Assembly: GCF_003473485.1 (NCBI RefSeq)
Contig: NC_053046.1
Coordinates: forward strand, 4,722,001 to 4,786,000
Direction of reading: 5' to 3'
Length of the DNA: 64,000 nt
Source of the DNA: Medicago truncatula
Lineage: Eukaryota; Streptophyta; Magnoliopsida; Fabales; Fabaceae
Both the position numbers and the translations under genes were made by a program. Below, one piece after another: positions 12,487 to 25,207 of this stretch. The notes under the pieces are model-generated. The model was not told the origin of the DNA and did not search any database. It saw only the letters and a program-made list of their open reading frames with translations. Every line of letters starts with the position of its first letter. The first letter of the stretch is position 1.

Positions 12487-15039
12487 ATAACAAAAATACA
12501 ACCATAGAACCAAAATTAAGTAGAGTACAAAATCATCCATTAATAACTAAGTTACAAAATTATACAAGTAGTGTTTGTGACAACACTTTGTTAATAGAGA
12601 ACATAAACAACTCACTACTAGTTAGACTTTGAGTTGTTGAGGAAAGTTCAAATACAACCAAAATCAACCTTTGTTTAATTCCAAGCACAACAATCATAAC
12701 TATAGTCACTATTGAGGAAAATCAATTCATAAAAAGGCGAAGAAATTGTCACGTAGAGACTTAAAACTAGAATCTCAAAAACAATATTAAGGATGTTTAT
12801 CTTCAAAACACTAGAAAAAGGTGAAACTCTGTATGAGTGCAATGGAACAGTGAGAAACATTGGTCCAAAAGATAAGAAACATTATTGCAAAAGTGAGAGA
12901 CACATTGACCTGAAAAAGAAGAGAAAAAAAAACACCGCACATGCTGAGTAAAATGTGAAGGGGGAAAACAGCATCATCAAAACTATATATATGATCCTTT
13001 TGATAACTTACATGTGGAAAGTGAAGAATGAAACCAAAAAGCATAATCAAACAATTACATGGAAGTTCCTCTTTTATGACCTAATCTAGAGGGGATTAGC
13101 TACTCATAACTTCTAAACATATGAATAAAAAAGCATAAGAAAATGATCACAAGTTGATGATTCGTTCACGGTATCGTGATGCACATGCTGCACTCCCTGA
13201 TTGTCTTTTGCACGAATAGATTTCCATTGGGAAAGAGCTTCGCGCACTAGCTGTACAACTACGTTAACATGGCATATTACTTGTAACCTGCAAAGTAAAG
13301 AAAAATTACAATGTGCAAAACTGGTGACTGCAGAAAATGAGCCACTCACTTTATCCCACAAGCCTGATGCCAATCAATTTTATAACGAGCCTCACATTGG
13401 GGATAACCATCTGTACATGGCACACCTCTATCTTGGAGCCGTATACGCGTAGGAAACACCCCTCTTAGCACCCTCCATTTGAAAACTTTAAACCGATTCA
13501 GAAATCTAACTTTCAACATTCTTTACCATTCTCCCGGTATTATCAATCATAAGTTATTGCATACTTATATGCGGACTTCACCGTATAATGCTCGTGGTTA
13601 TTAAAATTTGAAATCAACTATCTTCCTCATCCGGATTCGATATGACTATTTTACTAATCTCGATTGCCTCTTTCATTGAATAAACTCCTTGTCAATTCCC
13701 AATTCCTGCTAGAACCATTTGTTTCCAACTGTCCAGCCACATTTAACATTTCCGTCCCATGTAATAATGGGCTTGTTATGTAAATTGCATTTTATTATTA
13801 CAATTATAATTATAATTTGTTTACATCATTCTATATTATTTAGTATAGTATCTATCTACAATGCTCACAACAATTTATATGTACTTATTATTATATTTTT
13901 ATCGTTTGTTTGAATTTACTTGTTTGTGTTTATCTACGTGAGTGTGAAACTCTTTGGAAGAGTTTACGCAAACAACTTATGATTAGTATTCATAAGTTGT
14001 TTTCAATTTATTTTCATAAATTTGTTGAAATAGCTTATATTAGAGATATATGTTAGATGCTAGTTTGTAGTAGTATATATACTTGTAATAATCCCATTAA
14101 TGGGATAACTTCATCATTTTGTAATATTCCATTTCCATCAATACAAAGAGTTTGTTAGCTTTTTTTCTCCTTCATCCATGGATGCCATGTTTCCTAACTT
14201 ATGAACACAATTTATAACTTATACAAAATTACTTTGACATTATTTATTTCATTGTTATAAAAATAGCTTATACGTAAACACTTATATTTTAAGCGCTCAA
14301 TTCAAACGGGTCCTATTGTCCTATACTTGAATTTTATTAAAAAAATGTATTATGAATTTGATTCTATCCTACATTTTGATATCGGAGAAGAACTAATTAT
14401 TGAAGTGATATCAGCAGTTTTTTTATGGATGGCTGCTGAATCAAAATGGGGAGAGATAAATTCAAACCGAAAATATCCGTGAAAGAAAATAAAAACTCTA
14501 AATGAAGATGTAAAATCACCTATTCCACCACCCCCTACTTCTGATGATTCTTCCTTGCCTTTATGTCTTCCATCATCGGATACACACAACAAAGATAATT
14601 GATTATCAATTTTGTGTTGTTTAATTAAATTATTCCATTAAGCACTTATTCAATATGACGCTTACTCCTTCAGGCCTTAAATATAAGTAAAATGTATATG
14701 TATGTGGTTAAATTTTGGACCAAATACATGTACTTTTTGCTAATGATTATTTTTAAGGCTAGAGGGAGTATCATACAAGAGCTTATGCATAAGTTGTTTC
14801 TACAATTGAAGGGTGAATAAACTATATGCAGGAACTTATCAACATAAGCTGAAAACAGTTCATTGTCATATCATAAGTTATTTTCTTAAGCTCTTTCAAA
14901 CGGTCATTCACGTGTTTATGTAATAGGATAAGAGTGAAGTTATATCAAGCGAAATAAATTTTCATGAGAATCCCACGAAGGCGTATTGGAACACAATTTT
15001 GCTCGCACTTTAATTTCAGTTTTTATGGCATTCATGCAG
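12487..15039. other. Intergenic, no gene recognised
   Basis: Several overlapping open frames between 12675 and 13452 occur on both strands, but none has a recognisable domain. Around 13930-14320 there is more aagttgtttt/agcttat MITE-like sequence, interrupted by a segment beginning tgttagatgctagtttgtag that faintly resembles a short LTR. Confidence 0.4.
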
Positions 15040-16260
15040 GTAGTGGTCTGATTGATAATTGGCAAGTGTACCAATAACTATTGAAGTAAGTAGTAATAAA
15101 TATCGTTTCACAATGACTGTATTAATTCCAATTATAGCAAATACGTTATTAGTTTAGGATATATAAAAGTAATTTTGGTTTCCCTAGGCAGTAGATTTGA
15201 GTGTAACAAAAGTAAGTAAAAGTTATTTGAAAGATGATTGGAGATGAGTGATTAAGCTGATGAATCCACTATTGCTTTATATGAGTAATTTAAATCCCTT
15301 TATTCCTAATTACTATTCAATTTTTACGAAAAATTAATTAAGTAGTTTTGATCAATCTCTTGACTCAAAACTCTTTCCTAAGTTATAACCTTTTAATCTC
15401 TTAAACCGATTGAATAACCGCGGAAGCGATAAAAGTACGTTAGTTCTTGTGTCATAATCCTCAATTTCCTATCTCTAGGTTCCTATGTTGAATCAAACAT
15501 GATTACTATTTCATGATTAAAAGCTAGGGTTAATAGTCATCCAATTCCTAATATCAATTCATGTAATTGCAAGAAGCTAGGGTTAATAGTCATACAAAGC
15601 AATTATATAAAAAGCAATGAACACAAGTAATTCTGAATAAAGACTGAATAAGATTAATAATAAAGAGAAGATCAACTACTGATTCATATATTACAATAGG
15701 TTCAACATGGCTCAATCAAACTAAGAGTTTAGCTACTCATAGCTAACAATTATAAGCATAAATAAGAGTGAACATACATAAATCCGGATCAACTATGAGT
15801 TGGTATGAGATTCAGGGCTAGTTCTCCGGTCTCCTGGTGTCTTCTATGCTCAAAATCGGTTTCCTAATCCTTGGCCGCAGCTGGCTTTATATAGAAAGAA
15901 TTTTAGGGTTTCAGAAAGCCCACCATCGTGCCACGTTACGATCCAATCGTGGCACGATGGCTTCATTAATCCTAAGTGGCAGCAGACAAAACCTAGCATC
16001 GTGGCACGTTGCATATTGCTTCGTGCCATGAAATTTCCAGTGTTGAATCCTTTGTCCCACGTTCGACTATCGTGCCACGAACTACCTTCAACGTGGCACG
16101 ATGCTTCACTCTTATAAATTTTTCATCTTTTTCTCAGTTTCTTCTCTTTGAACTCTTGTTCCTGTTTTAGTCTGATTTCACCATGATTTACAAACAGTTG
16201 TCTCTCTAAATACCATTAAAACGACATAAACATAGCTAAAAACTAGTGTTGATGCACAGT
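15040..16260. repeat. Probable retroelement-derived (LTR-like) repeat with cgtgccacg motifs
   Basis: Begins near tgataattggcaagtgtacc. It contains two copies of agctagggttaatagtcat (about 15522 and 15571) and a GC-richer block at 15920-16105 with six or more copies of cgtgccacg or its inverse cgtggcacg. Non-coding throughout. The layout suggests an LTR or non-autonomous retroelement piece, but I could not define ends, a primer-binding site or a target duplication. Confidence 0.35.
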
Positions 16261-16847
16261 CATCATGGTCCATCTGCAGCTAATTAACACTTATTGGGAT
16301 GAATTCGTGAGAGAAAAAAACGCAATACAAACCATTTCCCATAAGATAAACCCGAGTGCATTTTTCTGGCTAGAATTCAAGATTTTATTCTTGTTAATTG
16401 TTGGTTTTAGAATTCTACATTAAGCTGATACTTTTTCTATTTTCCTTTTCTTAGGGAAAATCGGTCTTTTTGGTCGTGCCATTATTCAAGGTATTATTGT
16501 ACGGTCTATGTAACAATAACATTAGGATTATTTCTTCTTTAGTTTCTTCATCTTGATTTTTGAAGGTTTTGTGTGAATTATATTTAACTTGCAACTTCAT
16601 CAATTTATGTGGGAAATTGAAGCTGGTCCATAATATGCCAATCTGTCTGTGAAATGAAAATCTAATCACAATAATGGAGAGGTATTTACTTCACGATCAA
16701 CCTCTCTTTCATAATTCCATAAAGCTCGTATGGTCGATCGCCTTTGAAGTCTGTACTATTAAAAATAGTTAATGGAAGGTGTACTTAATGGATCTCAAAA
16801 GTAACTTTGGAAAGCTGCAATAAAAAGGTCCTACCTCCCAATTGCGG
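16261..16847. other. Intergenic, no gene recognised
   Basis: Nothing supportable on either strand. Confidence 0.45.
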
Positions 16848-16855
16848 TTTCTCTA

Positions 16856-17399
16856 TAGACATGGCAACAAAATCCGTCCTTGCCCAAGCCCGACCGTCCC
16901 GTCCCGAATTTAACGGAAAAAAGCTAATTTAACTAGGTGTGGGTGTAGGTATGGGAGAAATTTTGGTTTTAATACGGGGGCGGGGATGGGGACGGAGGAT
17001 GCTTATACATGCCTTGCACCCACCCCCGCCCCGCACCCGTTTTTTGAGTTTTACTTTATTAAATTTTATAATCTTATTTCCATAGCACCAACCTATTATA
17101 ATATATTATTACTCTTTAACATATTTATTATAATTATTTTGCTCTTTTGAAAAAAAAAATTATTAGATATTAAATTATTAATATAATTATTGTTTTTTGT
17201 TGCTATGAAAAAAATGAAAAAAAATGCATTTTTTAAATATTTAATAAAAAATAGAGTTTTCGCAGATGGAGGTGGGGGCGGGGCCGAAAGACCGATCCCA
17301 TTGGGGGCGGAGTTGAATATTTGATTTTTACCCTCAATATGGTTTGATGACGGGGGCAAGGAAGCGGGGATACTTAAACCCGCCTCGTTGCCATGTCTA
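16856..17399. mobile_element. Non-autonomous hAT element with 8-bp target duplication
   Basis: The ends TAGACATGGCAAC and GTTGCCATGTCTA are perfect inverted repeats, followed by G- and C-rich subterminal arms (gggggcggggatgg and its counterparts). The 8-bp sequence tttctcta flanks both ends (16848-16855 and 17400-17407). The open frame across it on the minus strand is low-complexity and not a gene. Confidence 0.88.
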
Positions 17400-17803
17400 T
17401 TTCTCTATCTTCAAATTTGAAAAATGTACAATTTACCATAAAAAATAAATAGTTCAATATTCTCTATTATCCTTTGCAGTATTTTATTTTTAGTCTATAT
17501 TTCTAATTTGACTTATATTTCTGCAGTTTTCTTCTAAAAAAGAGGTTCAGTTTATGGGAATCTTGCATGAACTTCTTCAGAAGGGAGATGCGGCCCAAAA
17601 GTACATGCAAGGATCTATAAGCATGAAAATCGACAGCTATAACCATCATATAATTATGTACAAGGACACACACTTTCTTTATCAACTCAAACTAGAGCTT
17701 TTCGTTAGAGAATAGAAACTTGGAAATGTTTCTCGTAACATTGTTAATTAGATAAAAAAAGTTGAGAAATAAATGTACCCTATTGAAACAAATAATAGGT
17801 CAC

Positions 17804-18297
17804 CAGGGCCGTCCCTATGAAATAGGAGGTTTAGGTCTCCAATAAAATAAAAACGCAATTTTTTTGTGTAGCTAAATTTTATAAAAAAAATTAAAATCAA
17901 AAGAGCTTCTAAACATGAAACGAAATACAAAAAAAATTAAGTGAAAGAGATGTAGAATTTACTAACGGTGTCATTTGGATTTGTCACTTATCCGCTGTGG
18001 GAAATGGGAAAACGAATGGTTTATGTGAAAAAGAAATGATTGTTGTGATTCTTTCAATGAAATAGATTTTCAAATTGAGTGATCAAGGGATTATACAAAT
18101 TGGTGGTGGTTTGATAGTACCAGATTTATGTCCAGATAGGAGAACTAAAGTCTAGAAAAAACTCAAACATGTAAAGAAGTAACATATATATTTTTTATTT
18201 AAGTGGGGTGGGTATTAGAGTTAATTTTTTATGAGGCCCATAGCTTTTGGAGGCCCGGCTTGATTGAGCATTTTGCACTCCCTCAAGGCCGGGCCTG
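17804..18297. mobile_element. Non-autonomous hAT element, imperfect 8-bp duplication
   Basis: Begins CAGGGCCGTCCC and ends with aaggccgggcctg, whose inverse is CAGGCCCGGCCTT. The flanks taggtcac (17796-17803) and caggtcac (18298-18305) agree at 7 of 8 bases. The interior is AT-rich and non-coding. Confidence 0.75.
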
Positions 18298-18305
18298 CAG
18301 GTCAC

Positions 18306-19652
18306 TAAGGGAGTATAATATAACACCGGTACTTTTACCCGTGCTACCGCCCGAGACATTAACAATGGAGAAGCTGATATATTGCAACATGATCTATTAC
18401 ATCGAAAACAAAACGATTCAATATTTTATGTCCTTAGATCACACCCGTGCGTCGTACGGACGAGATATATGTAAAATATATTACTGTCATGAATTGAAGA
18501 TAAAATTATCGTTAAGAATCCAATTCAAAAACAATGTATAATAAATAACACATAAAAACACTATTAAGATAACTAACATGATCCATAATTGGATAGAAAT
18601 TCAAATTGTGAAATCTCACTCTAAATTTGTATCTAACTGAGTATGAAGAGTTGGTAGGTTTGGATAAAAGCTAGCATTAAGCCTTTTTGTTTTCTAAAAA
18701 AATTGACTTTTTAGCATCAAGCTAGTAGATCCAACTTTTAGAGTTATCTTGGTAGAGTGGATGTTGGATTCAAGAATATCAAATCCCAAAAATCATACAC
18801 TTTAGAGATTTCTTATGAAACTTTCTATTTACCTCATCCTTGCAACTCTATCAGTTTGTTTGATTGTAAAAAAATAATCAAGTTTGCATTCAAACGTGTC
18901 TATTTAATGAAAAATTAACATTACTAATGAAAGAAGCATGAAGGCAGCATAATTGTGCCAACACTACCAATTACAATACTCATTACAACTTTTCACAAAT
19001 TGCCATACTACAAACCTTTGTTATAGTAAATATCAACATAAGTCCCCTAAGCCGTTTTAACGATCATCAAATCTCTACCAATTCCTTTAAGCATATTCTT
19101 GGTTGAGATACCTATAATTTTGAAGACATGTTGGCGCCACACCAGTCCGAAACGGATATAAATACACGCCACATCTACCAAATCATGTGCAACAAAAGAA
19201 TAGCTCTATCAACTATTCGATATACAAAATCAATATAAATTAGCTACACAAAGTAATGCTCCTTGAAAAATCATAAAACCAAGCAAAGAAAGAACTTTCA
19301 AAGAGTGGTTGATACCTTACAAATTGATCAAAATGGCCAAAATAGACTCAAAATCTCAATATTTACTTTTTACTTACAACTCACAACAAACTGATATAGT
19401 TGCAACTTGCAATCAACATACATTTATAGCGCGCTGCAGAATATGTGATCCTTGATTTTACAAAGACTTTAATTGTTAGATTGATAAATTGTCTTCTTGC
19501 TGTTCAATTTCACATTTCTACAACATTTAAAATAACTACCAACAGGGGCACATTTATTTCAATTAAGCATAGAAAAATTGTAGACTTTTAAAAACATAAC
19601 ACAATGATCTATATAATATATGTAAATTATTTGATAAAGCACTATGAATGAG
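18306..19652. other. Intergenic, no gene recognised
   Basis: AT-rich. No frames with domain content, and no RNA gene seen. Confidence 0.45.
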
Positions 19653-19661
19653 TTAAATTTA

Positions 19662-19999
19662 GGCTAAAATATGGTTTTGGTCTTTGCAAATATGTCTCGT
19701 TTTGGTAAAGCACTATGAATGAGTTAAATTTAGGCTAAAAATTTGTTGTTTTTGGTCCCTGCAAAATATTTTGTTTTTGAAAATAGTCCCTTTCAAAATC
19801 AAAAGATTTTGCCGGGACTATTTCTCTAATAAATGGGTTCAGTCATCATGTGCCACGTGTGCAGATCATCACAAAAGTGGAGTCAGGGACAAAAACCAAA
19901 ATGAGGCATATTTGCAGAGACCAAAAACAACAAATTTTTTTTACAGGGACTAAAACCAAAACGAAACATATTTGCAGGGACCAAAACCATATTTTAGCC
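19662..19999. mobile_element. Mutator-type MITE with 9-bp target duplication
   Basis: The ends ggctaaaatatggttttggt and its inverse accaaaaccatattttagcc are perfect inverted repeats, with cagggaccaaaac-type repeats inside. The 9-bp ttaaattta occurs at 19653-19661 and 20000-20008. A 71-bp tandem duplication (units starting at 19635 and 19706) covers the left flank, the target duplication and the element tip. Confidence 0.88.
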
Positions 20000-20198
20000 T
20001 TAAATTTAATCTCTTATAAACGGCGAATGGCTATGAATACGTTAACAATACGCTTAGTAATAGTAAACATACGCAATCACTATTGTAGCATATAATAATG
20101 TCTCAACAATGTCATAAAAGATATAAATGTACATTCTACTACCAATTATCTTGTATTCTCTTTTCTATGCCAAACACAAATATATATATATATATATA

Positions 20199-20489
20199 GG
20201 GGTTTGCTAGAACACACCCATTAGTTTTTATGTGGGAGTGTTTTAGCAAAGCTACATCTTAAGGTGTATTTAACCACTTTTTAGTTATTCACTTGCTAAA
20301 ATACTCCTAAAAAATAAGTGGATGTATTCTAGCAAATGCCTATAGGATTTGCTATAACACACCCACTTGTTTTTTTAGAATGTGTGTTATAGCAACATAC
20401 ACCTTAAGGTGTATTTATTAACTTTTTAATTATAACTTGCTAAAACACTCCCACATAAAAACTAGTGGGTGTGTTCTAGCAAATCCCTA
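20199..20489. mobile_element. Fold-back MITE, copy 1, in a TA tract
   Basis: Nearly the whole element is self-complementary: ggggtttgctagaacacacc at the left and its inverse at the right, with acaccttaaggtgtattt-type palindromes inside. It is bordered by (TA)n on both sides. A second copy lies at 21334-21624. Confidence 0.8.
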
Positions 20490-20502
20490 TATATATATAT
20501 AT

Positions 20503-21310
20503 GGATAAGATCAAATGACACCATGGTGTCAAAATAAGTTTGACATCAAATCTTATCCATTCATTTCATTTAATCCAAAGGCTTAAAACTATCACCAAAT
20601 TAATTAACATACATCAAATACTCTCTATCACCTAATTATGAAACTTATCTATCATCATTAATTCATAATCAAACAATACCTTCTTGTTTTTGGTAGATTC
20701 AAACCCTTTTTATTTTCCCCTAATTTTTTTCTTTTGGCCATAAGCGCAAACTCAAACTTTATAATTTTTTATAAAATCATGATAAATCATAATTCAGTTA
20801 AACATGAGACACAACGAGTCCTCTAAAAAAAATTAGACCTATGAGTGACAAAATAATCTAATTAGCATGAACAATTCAAGAATTATTTTTCGAGCTTGTT
20901 GGTTTTTTTTTAATACAATTTAATTAATTATTAAAAAAATATGAGTATATGAGATAAAGACAAAGAAATATCATTGATGGTGATGATGACTCAAACAACC
21001 ATATGTATATGAGTTCAACCATTCATTTTATAAAAAAGTTTGGAAAAGAAGTTTGAGTATGATTATAGAAATCTGGGAAAATTTATAAATTTGGGGAAAT
21101 AAAAAAGAGGAACAAATAAATTTGGGGAAATAAAAATGGAATGTTTGATTATAAATTAATGATGATAGATATTTTTCTTAATTAGGTGATAGAGAGTATT
21201 TGGTATATATTAATTAATTTGGTGATAGTTTTAAGCCTTTGGATTAAATAAAATGAATGGATGAGATTTGGTGTCAAACTAATTTTGACATCATGGTGTC
21301 ATTTGATCCT
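20503..21310. mobile_element. Larger fold-back element between two MITE copies
   Basis: Left arm from ggataagatcaaatgacacc through ggcttaaaactatcaccaaa to atcacctaatta. The right arm is its reverse complement (about 21175-21310). Arms are roughly 135 bp. The AT-rich centre has no coding region. TA tracts separate it from the flanking MITEs. Confidence 0.75.
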
Positions 21311-21333
21311 AACACCCATATATATATATATCT

Positions 21334-21624
21334 GGGGTTTGCTAGAACACACCCACTAGTTTTTATGTGGGAGTGTTTTAGCAAGCTACACCTTAAGGTG
21401 TATTTAACTACTTTTTAGTTATAACTTGCTAAAACACACATTCTAAAAAATAAGTGGGTGTATCCTAGCAAATGCCCATATGAGTTGCTAACATACACCC
21501 ACTTATATTTTAGAAGGTGTGTTTTAGCAACATTCACCTTAAGGTGTATTTAACAACTTTTTAGTTATATCTTTGCTAAAACACACCTTAATAAAAACTA
21601 GTGGGTGTATCCTAGCAAACCCCG
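21334..21624. mobile_element. Fold-back MITE, copy 2, in a TA tract
   Basis: Same family and nearly the same length as 20199-20489, with the same ends (ggggtttgctagaacacacc) and the same internal gcaacattcaccttaaggtg block. Flanked by TA repeats. Confidence 0.8.
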
Positions 21625-22048
21625 TATATATATATATATATATATATATTAACAGGTCAGTTTCCTTTATAAAAAAAAAGGTCAGTTAGTTAAAGTATAT
21701 TTCCATCGGTTAAAAAAATAAATGCACATTCTACTACCAATTATTAATATATCACTTGAGTGATATATGTAATAATCATTTATTGATTGAACCTAAAAAA
21801 TTAATTTTTGTTTATAATAGTGATCGGAGGGAGTATTTTATTATAACTCATTTCAAAAAAAATGTTTTTTTTTGAAAAATAAAAAATGTTTTGTTTCTTT
21901 AAAAATCATTTTACAATACCAATGTATCATTAAAGATTTTTTCTATCATAACCATTTATCATTTATTACTCTCTTCTTGTCATTCTTTTAATATCTTTTT
22001 CTCATATTATTAATAAGGATAATTTTGTAAAATCTCTCATTATTTCTA

Positions 22049-22331
22049 CTCCCTCCATCCCTTAATGCATGCATCCATTGTCTTTTTCACATTTCTTAAG
22101 AAATATTGTCAGTGTAATTAATGTATTTGTTTTGTGTGTTAATATTACTAAATTGACCTTTGTTTTTATGTGTATTAAATTTGACTTTTCATATTTCAAG
22201 ACAAGTTAGTAGTATTAGTTAGGGGTATGTTTAGGAAAAATTAATAAATGCATCTAGTAATTTAAAAGAGAGTTTACATTTAGGGACAAAAATAAACTCA
22301 GATGGGGGCTTAGATATAGGGACGAAGGGAG
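22049..22331. mobile_element. Stowaway-like MITE (CTCCCTCC ends)
   Basis: Starts ctccctccatccctt and ends agggacgaagggag, with the TA dinucleotide on both sides as for Tc1/mariner-derived Stowaway elements. Non-coding. Confidence 0.75.
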
Positions 22332-24126
22332 TATTTTCAATACAAAATTGACTATGTTTTTTTAACATGTGTGAAAATTACGAGTGAACATGGTTTGGTT
22401 CGGGATGAAAATTGAACCGAACTGAACCATTTGTTAAATTCAAAATAATTGAACAAAACTGAGTTGTTTGCATTTTGAACCGAACCAAACCGAATTGTTA
22501 CTATTAATACCGTTGAAAAAATATAAAAAACCAAACGAAATCAAAATTAAGAAGTTTTTACAACCGAATCGAACTGTTTCAAACCAAACTCATAAATCAT
22601 AAACTAAATTGAAACAAAACGAATTGTCTAAATTAATAGTAATGATTTAGTTTTTTTTTTTATTTGGTCCGGTTCAGTTCCACGGTTCGATTCATTTTTT
22701 TATTTTTTTTGTCCAATTCTAATAAAAATGTCAAAACGACTTATAATTAAATTAATCAAAGATAAAGTTAGCCGTGTGATGTACACTCTCCTCAAAATTT
22801 CAAAATTTGTAGGTCCATTGATGGATATTGGCATGTGTGTCTAGGAGTGAGTGTTTGTGTTGTGGATAGCATTTAATCCATTCCGTTATCCGTCTTTCAA
22901 CAGGTGGCTCCACCCAGCCTGTCCTTCCAAGTTCCACCGGTGATTGAATGTAATGGTATATTGGTATTTATTAATTACTCCTTCTAGCGCATTCTTTGGA
23001 GTTTGGATGTACTCCTTCTCTTACTGTTACAAGTAAAAATGAATTTTTTAAGTTCATTGAATAAATGTGTATTTGATCAATAATATAGACCAAATACATT
23101 ATTTATTGAATTAATTTAAAAATTTGATTTTGTTTATAATAGTAATTGAAGGGAGTACATAGAGATAATCTTAATTTTTGGTTATTTTGGGAGAAAATCA
23201 AAATCTTTGGATAGACAAATGTTAGACTAGGCTCACAAAGAAGTACAAGTAGTACTCCTTTTGTCTCTCTCAAAGAAAAAAAAAGTACTCTTGTTTTTTA
23301 CCTTCAAACAAACTCAACACTAAAACTTACATGAAAATAAGAAAATAGAATTTCACAATTATTGGGTATCTAATATGAGCTAAATCCAACACCCGACCTT
23401 ACAAATTAGATTAAATTTTAGTAAATTTAATAAAATATTATTGTATTCTTCATTTTCCTTTGAATTGTATTTATTATATACAACTTATTTTACTACAACT
23501 GTCATGGGTTCATATATGGGTCGCACCGGTGTATGTTAGATTAACTTTTACAATTACGGCTCATGTCTGTAAATTATGTTAAAACTTTCGTTTTAGAGTG
23601 GAAGTTATTCACTACTATCAATTTAGAATCCAATTCAAAATCAACTGACCCAAATTAAATTCACAAACCTAATTGAGTGTCCGAAAGAAACAAAGAGATT
23701 TCCTAACATGCACTTCACATTTCGGTCCAAACCATTTAACTCTTGCAAGTATGAAAGCATCAATTTGATCTCAAATGTAACCGTCAAGTAAGAGCATCCA
23801 TAATGGTAGTCCACTAATAGAAACTTTTTAAATGGACCTCATGTGTACACATCACTTATTTATAATTTTTTAGTTAAAAAACCTATTAAGGACTCAATGA
23901 CTCCAATGACAATAAAGACTTCAATAAAAAGTACTTAAATAGGTCTCACTTAATAGGGCTTGTTTTTTCTTCCTCCAATGAAGGGTCCTTAACGGCGAGT
24001 GGTCCTTGTTAAGTAAGGAACCTCAATTAGAGATGTCGTAAGACCTACTTTTCTTCTTATCGTACACATGACATTACCTCGTGCAATTGCATTACGTAAA
24101 ATTTTTATATCATATATAATTAACAA
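22332..24126. other. Intergenic with two degenerate repeats, no gene
   Basis: 22370-22720 is rich in aaccgaacc motifs, with the two ends imperfectly inverted (accgaactgaacc versus ggttcagttcc). 23795-24060 resembles a short MITE that recurs near 30480-30715 (same order of gtccactaat, tataattttttag and aatgactccaatg blocks). No coding sequence. Confidence 0.45.
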
Positions 24127-24603
24127 GAAAATTCAAATTTTATATTTTAAAGACTATTACTGCTTGAGTTAATATTGATATTAATGTTACTATGAACATA
24201 GTTCAGTTGGTAAGAATATTATCATAAGTAAGAGTGATAGTTCGAACATCAGATTTTCCACTTATGACTTTATAGCAATTAGACTATTTAAGTAAAAAAA
24301 AACTGTGTTGTTATTAATTGTGAAATTATAAATCAAAAGAACAATAATAATATGTTCACAAAAACAATCGATAATAATGTTAGGGACTAAATTGATAACG
24401 GAACTATGATATCTCATGCATGCAACCTCATCAATTAACAGAATATTTTAACGTTAGGGACTAAACTGATAACGAAACTGCATATTCAGGGGACTACTTT
24501 GAATTTAATTTTGAGTCAGATACCTTTGTGGCAGCAAAGTGCATAATGAAGGAGCAAAATGACTATTTTTATTTAAATAAGACCTAATATTTAAACTGCC
24601 ACT
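24127..24603. repeat. Direct repeat, copy A, flanking the P450 fragment
   Basis: Almost identical to 26217-26682 plus 27682-27691. It begins gaaaattcaaattttatatt and ends at atatttaaactgccactt, where it joins P450 sequence. It contains a tRNA-derived-looking stretch (gttcagttggtaag ... gttcgaacatc). It preserves the uninterrupted site into which the 26683-27672 element inserted in copy B. Confidence 0.85.
24190..24300 (+). repeat. SINE-like remnant (A-box and B-box like)
   Basis: The A-box-like agttcagttggtaag and the B-box-like agttcgaacatc are spaced as in tRNA-derived SINEs. A second copy lies at about 26284-26392 within direct repeat B. Confidence 0.4.
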
Positions 24604-24608
24604 TGCAG

Positions 24609-25207
24609 GTTATACTATACCAAAAGGATGGAAAGTCCTGATATGGAACAGAGGTGTTCACATGGATCCTGAAAACTACCCCAACCCAAAGGAATTTGAT
24701 CCTTCCAGATGGGAGGTATGTATAATAATTAATATTGAATTGATTTTTTTTTTTTTTTTTAACAATCCATTTATTTAATTTAATGAACAAATATGTATTA
24801 TGTTATGTGTACTTTAAAAATGTGATGCAGAATTTCAAAGCAAGAGTAGGACAATTTCTTCCATTTGGATATGGAAGTAGGTATTGTCCAGGAAGTGATT
24901 TGGCTAAACTTGAGATCACTATTTACCTTCATCATTTTCTTCTTAACTACAGGTTAATACACACTTGCTTCCATTTTGCAAAGGAATAAAATTATAATTC
25001 ATTTTTCTAAATAAATAACCAATTTTGTTCTGTCTCTGATTGTTTTTGGTGTGCAGGATGGAGAGAATTAATCCAGATTGTCCAATTACCTACCTGCCAA
25101 TTGCAAGGCCTACAGATAATTTGTCTTGCAAGAATTATAAAAGTAACATAAATCATGGGATTGTTCTGTCTCTATTCTTGTCAATGCTCTTGGAGTTCTT
25201 CGCCTAA
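24609..25207 (+). pseudogene. CYP88-type P450, 3-prime fragment, frameshifted
   Basis: Exon equivalents 24609-24715, 24831-24952 and 25057-25207 encode only the last ~110 residues of a P450: the PSRW (PERF-type) segment, the haem loop [10 protein letters not shown] and the C-terminal strand. There is no N-terminus, substrate-recognition region, I-helix or ExxR motif. One extra T near 25120 shifts the frame after ARPTDN, replacing the family ending (CLARIIKVT) with about 29 unrelated residues up to a stop at 25205-25207. It is a copy of the 29958-34414 gene and cannot make a functional enzyme. No promoter precedes it, so any transcript would come from read-through. Confidence 0.92.

Noticed and set aside
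12675..13452. Overlapping open frames on both strands
   Set aside because: No recognisable domain, no consistent splice structure and conflicting frames. The stretch around 13113-13373 (minus) is slightly less AT-rich but still unassigned.
14052..14195. Possible short LTR (tgttagatgctag ...)
   Set aside because: The start and interior look copia-like, but no matching CA end, second LTR or target duplication could be found.
17096..17359. 87-residue minus-strand frame with proline-rich N-terminus
   Set aside because: It lies wholly within the hAT element 16856-17399, and its proline run comes from the G-rich subterminal arm.
20199..21624. CRISPR-like or satellite array because of repeated units
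   Set aside because: Units are inverted fold-back elements, not regularly spaced short direct repeats, and the genome is plant nuclear.
24783..24989. Stand-alone 68-residue open frame starting [11 protein letters not shown]
   Set aside because: It is exon 7 of the P450 fragment with intron sequence in front. The same frame recurs at 34047-34253 for the same reason.
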